Shown here: piece after piece, positions 7,599 through 10,079 of the stretch
How the letters are laid out: the number at the start of each line of letters is the position of its first letter
Position numbering within the stretch: position 1 is the stretch's first letter
Assembly: GCA_021732805.1 (NCBI GenBank)
Contig: JAKFUJ010000057.1
Coordinates: 1 to 10,079, forward strand
Direction of reading: 5' to 3'
Source: Betaproteobacteria bacterium
GTDB lineage: Bacteria; Pseudomonadota; Gammaproteobacteria; Burkholderiales; SG8-41
Length of the DNA: 10,079 nucleotides
Made by a program: the position numbers and the translations under genes
The notes under the pieces: model-generated
Databases searched by the model: none
Told to the model about the DNA's origin: nothing
The model's input: the letters and a program-made list of their open reading frames with translations, nothing else

Positions 7599-7612
<14 letters not shown>
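6989..7612 (+). CDS. trpF: Phosphoribosylanthranilate isomerase
   Basis: This enzyme performs the Amadori rearrangement of N-(5'-phosphoribosyl)anthranilate to CdRP in tryptophan synthesis. It is a single-domain TIM barrel of 207 residues, the usual free-standing form rather than a TrpC-TrpF fusion. Motifs: MNTRVKICGITR with catalytic Cys8; GLVFYDGSPRVV (28-39); LQFHGDETPEFC (81-92); LLLDAW with catalytic Asp127; and the phosphate-binding end LSGGLDPDNV (156-165) and VDVSSGVESAKGIKD. The start at ATG 6989 gives the standard N-terminus. The reading frame is open back to 6902, and ATG 6965 would overlap truA, but that extra sequence is not family-like. The 3' end overlaps trpB by 14 nt, so translational coupling is likely. 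Confidence 0.97.
7320..7328 (+). promoter_or_regulatory. Possible extended -10 promoter inside trpF
   Basis: TGTTACAAT reads as an extended -10 element: TG, one base, then TACAAT, five of six matches to TATAAT. No good -35 hexamer lies 16-18 bases upstream, which extended -10 promoters can tolerate. It lies about 270 nt before trpB and could supply trpB, trpA and accD independently of truA-trpF. A chance match in coding DNA is quite possible. Confidence 0.3.
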
Positions 7613-8801
<1,189 letters not shown>

Positions 8802-8823
8802 TCCTGTCGGCAAGCCATACAAG

Positions 8824-9666
8824 ATGTCCCGAATTGCAACCACGTTCGCACGTCTGAAAACAGAAGGGCGTAAAGCACTGATCCCTTTTTTCACTGCCGG
8901 AGATCCTGATCCTGCGAGCTGTGTACCGTTGATGCATGCCCTGGTTGCGGGTGGCGCCGACATTGTCGAAATGGGGGTGCCGTTTTCGGATCCGATGGCT
9001 GATGGCCCGGTGATCCAGCGTTCCAGCGAGCGTGCGCTCAAATACGGTGTGACGCTGCGCGACGTAATCGGTTGGGTGGCCGAGTTCCGCAAGACCAATA
9101 CCGAAACACCGGTGGTGCTGTTCGGTTATGCCAATCCCATTGAAACCATGGGTGTTGAAACATTCGCGAAAGCGGCCAAAGCCGCCGGCGCGGACGGGGC
9201 GCTGGTGGTGGATTACCCGCCGGAGGAGGCCGAGCAACTGGTAACCACGCTGGGTGCCGCCGGGCTGGATACGGTATTCCTGCTGTCGCCGACAACCTCC
9301 GATGCGCGGCTGGCACAGGTCGCTGCGCTGGGGCGCGGCTATCTGTATTACGTTTCTCTGAAAGGCGTTACCGGGGCGGCGAACATTGATGTTGCCGACG
9401 TGGCGCAGCGCCTGGCGCGTATCCGCAGCCACACCAAACTGCCGGTTGGCGTCGGTTTCGGCATCCGCGATGGCGAAACTGCGCGCAGCATCGCACAAGT
9501 GGCTGACGCGATAGTGATCGGCAGCCGTCTGGTGCAGGAGATCGAATCCGCGCCCGAGGATGCAGTGAGCAGGGCGCAGGCATTCATGGCTGATATTCGC
9601 ACTGCAATGGATCGTGACATCCAGGGTCATCCCCCAAGGGGACTTCCTTCGGGGCGAGCAGCATGA
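8824..9666 (+). CDS. trpA: Tryptophan synthase alpha chain
   Basis: TrpA cleaves indole-3-glycerol phosphate and channels indole to TrpB. The protein has 280 residues, slightly long for the family. Key residues match E. coli numbering: Glu49 and Asp60 in VEMGVPFSDPMADGPVIQ. Other landmarks are FFTAGDPD (22-29), LFGYANPIETMG (100-111), DYPPEEAEQL, LLSPTTSDARL, YYVSLKGVTGA and VGFGIRDGETA. ATG 8824, 22 nt after trpB, gives the usual MSRIATTF start; the frame is open upstream but inside trpB. The last 12 or so residues (GHPPRGLPSGRAA) lie beyond the normal core and are encoded by a palindromic, REP-like sequence. The TGA overlaps the accD start as ATGA, suggesting translational coupling. Confidence 0.98.
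   Translation: MSRIATTFARLKTEGRKALIPFFTAGDPDPASCVPLMHALVAGGADIVEMGVPFSDPMADGPVIQRSSERALKYGVTLRDVIGWVAEFRKTNTETPVVLFGYANPIETMGVETFAKAAKAAGADGALVVDYPPEEAEQLVTTLGAAGLDTVFLLSPTTSDARLAQVAALGRGYLYYVSLKGVTGAANIDVADVAQRLARIRSHTKLPVGVGFGIRDGETARSIAQVADAIVIGSRLVQEIESAPEDAVSRAQAFMADIRTAMDRDIQGHPPRGLPSGRAA
9628..9656. repeat. Palindromic REP-like element at the trpA 3' end
   Basis: CCCCAAGG (9632-9639) pairs with CCTTCGGGG (9646-9654), one bulged C apart, around the loop GGACTT. This gives an 8-bp GC-rich stem entirely within the last codons of trpA, encoding PPRGLPSG. The right arm contains GGGGCGAG (9651-9658), the likely ribosome-binding site of accD. The sequence resembles GC-rich palindromes that I recall as dispersed repeats in some betaproteobacterial genomes. 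No second copy occurs in this window, so the repeat status is inference. Confidence 0.45.
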
Positions 9667-10079
9667 GTTGGCTGCAGAAACTGCTGCCGCCGCGCATCAA
9701 GCGTGAGGCCGGCAGCATCAAAAAGGCAGTTCCGGAAGGGCTGTGGAGCAAGTGCGATTCCTGCGAAGCGGTGTTGTACCGCACCGACCTCCAAAAGAAC
9801 CTGTTCGTCTGTCCGAAGTGCAATCACCACAACCGCATTTCTGCCCGCGAGCGCCTGGATTGGCTGCTCGACATGGAAGGTCGTTACGAGATCGGTGTTG
9901 AAGTGACGCCGGTCGACAGTTTGAAATTCCGTGACAGCAAACGTTATGTTGACCGCCTGGCCGATGCCCGCACCGAAACCGGTGAAGAGGATGCACTGGT
10001 GGTGATGCAGGGGGCGATCCGCGAAATCCCGGTGGTTACTGCCGCATTCGAATTCGGTTTTCTCGGCGGTTCCATGGGA
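9663..10079 (+). CDS. accD: Acetyl-CoA carboxylase carboxyltransferase subunit beta, N-terminal part (3' end outside window)
   Basis: AccD with AccA transfers the carboxyl group from biotin carboxyl carrier protein to acetyl-CoA, giving malonyl-CoA for fatty acid synthesis. 139 residues are visible, open to the window end. The start MSWLQKLLPPRIK is typical. The zinc ribbon is complete: Cys31 and Cys34 in CDSC, and Cys50 and Cys53 in CPKC. Next come NHHNRISARERLDWLLD, the aspartate and lysine-rich segment FRDSKRYVDRL, and the start of the crotonase-like core (AFEFGFLGGSMG). The ATG overlaps the trpA stop (ATGA). GGGGCGAG at 9651-9658 can serve as the Shine-Dalgarno. The trpA-accD junction is common in Betaproteobacteria; in Pseudomonas accD directly follows trpF. 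Confidence 0.97.
   Translation, partial: MSWLQKLLPPRIKREAGSIKKAVPEGLWSKCDSCEAVLYRTDLQKNLFVCPKCNHHNRISARERLDWLLDMEGRYEIGVEVTPVDSLKFRDSKRYVDRLADARTETGEEDALVVMQGAIREIPVVTAAFEFGFLGGSMG

Overview
The window is a compact, one-strand (+) block of core biosynthetic genes from a betaproteobacterium. The order is leuC (3' end) - small entericidin-like lipoprotein - leuD - leuB - asd - fimV - truA - trpF - trpB - trpA - accD (5' end). The leuCDB-asd-fimV-truA-trpF-accD backbone is shared with Pseudomonas, while trpBA between trpF and accD, plus the tiny lipoprotein gene between leuC and leuD, is a layout I associate with Betaproteobacteria. The sequence is moderately GC-rich, with third positions of codons mostly G or C in every gene. 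I cannot place it below class from the sequence alone.

Region 1-3449 is a leucine and aspartate-family block. LeuC and LeuD form isopropylmalate isomerase and LeuB oxidises its product. Asd makes aspartate semialdehyde for lysine/diaminopimelate, threonine and methionine. Gaps are 11, 8, 44 and 41 nt with no terminator in between, so one transcript is likely. A 41-residue lipoprotein gene (366-491), shorter than most ORF cut-offs, sits inside it.

Region 3450-6144 holds a 172-nt gap with an AT-rich tract and an inverted repeat, then fimV, which encodes a large peptidoglycan-binding, inner-membrane polar scaffold. It closes with a strong intrinsic terminator at 6111-6144.

Region 6145-10079 is a tightly packed second unit. 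It comprises truA (tRNA pseudouridine synthase), trpF, trpB and trpA (late tryptophan pathway) and accD (acetyl-CoA carboxylase beta subunit, cut by the window end). Junctions are 7 nt, a 14-nt overlap, 22 nt and a 4-nt ATGA overlap. No clear promoter lies between the terminator and truA.

I see no mobile element, CRISPR array, tRNA or rRNA, and no previously undescribed multi-gene system. The more interesting signals are small. They are a palindromic, REP-like insertion that encodes the last residues of TrpA and sits on the accD ribosome-binding site, the lipoprotein gene inside the leu operon, a hairpin over the truA Shine-Dalgarno, an extended -10 motif inside trpF, and an inverted repeat ahead of fimV.
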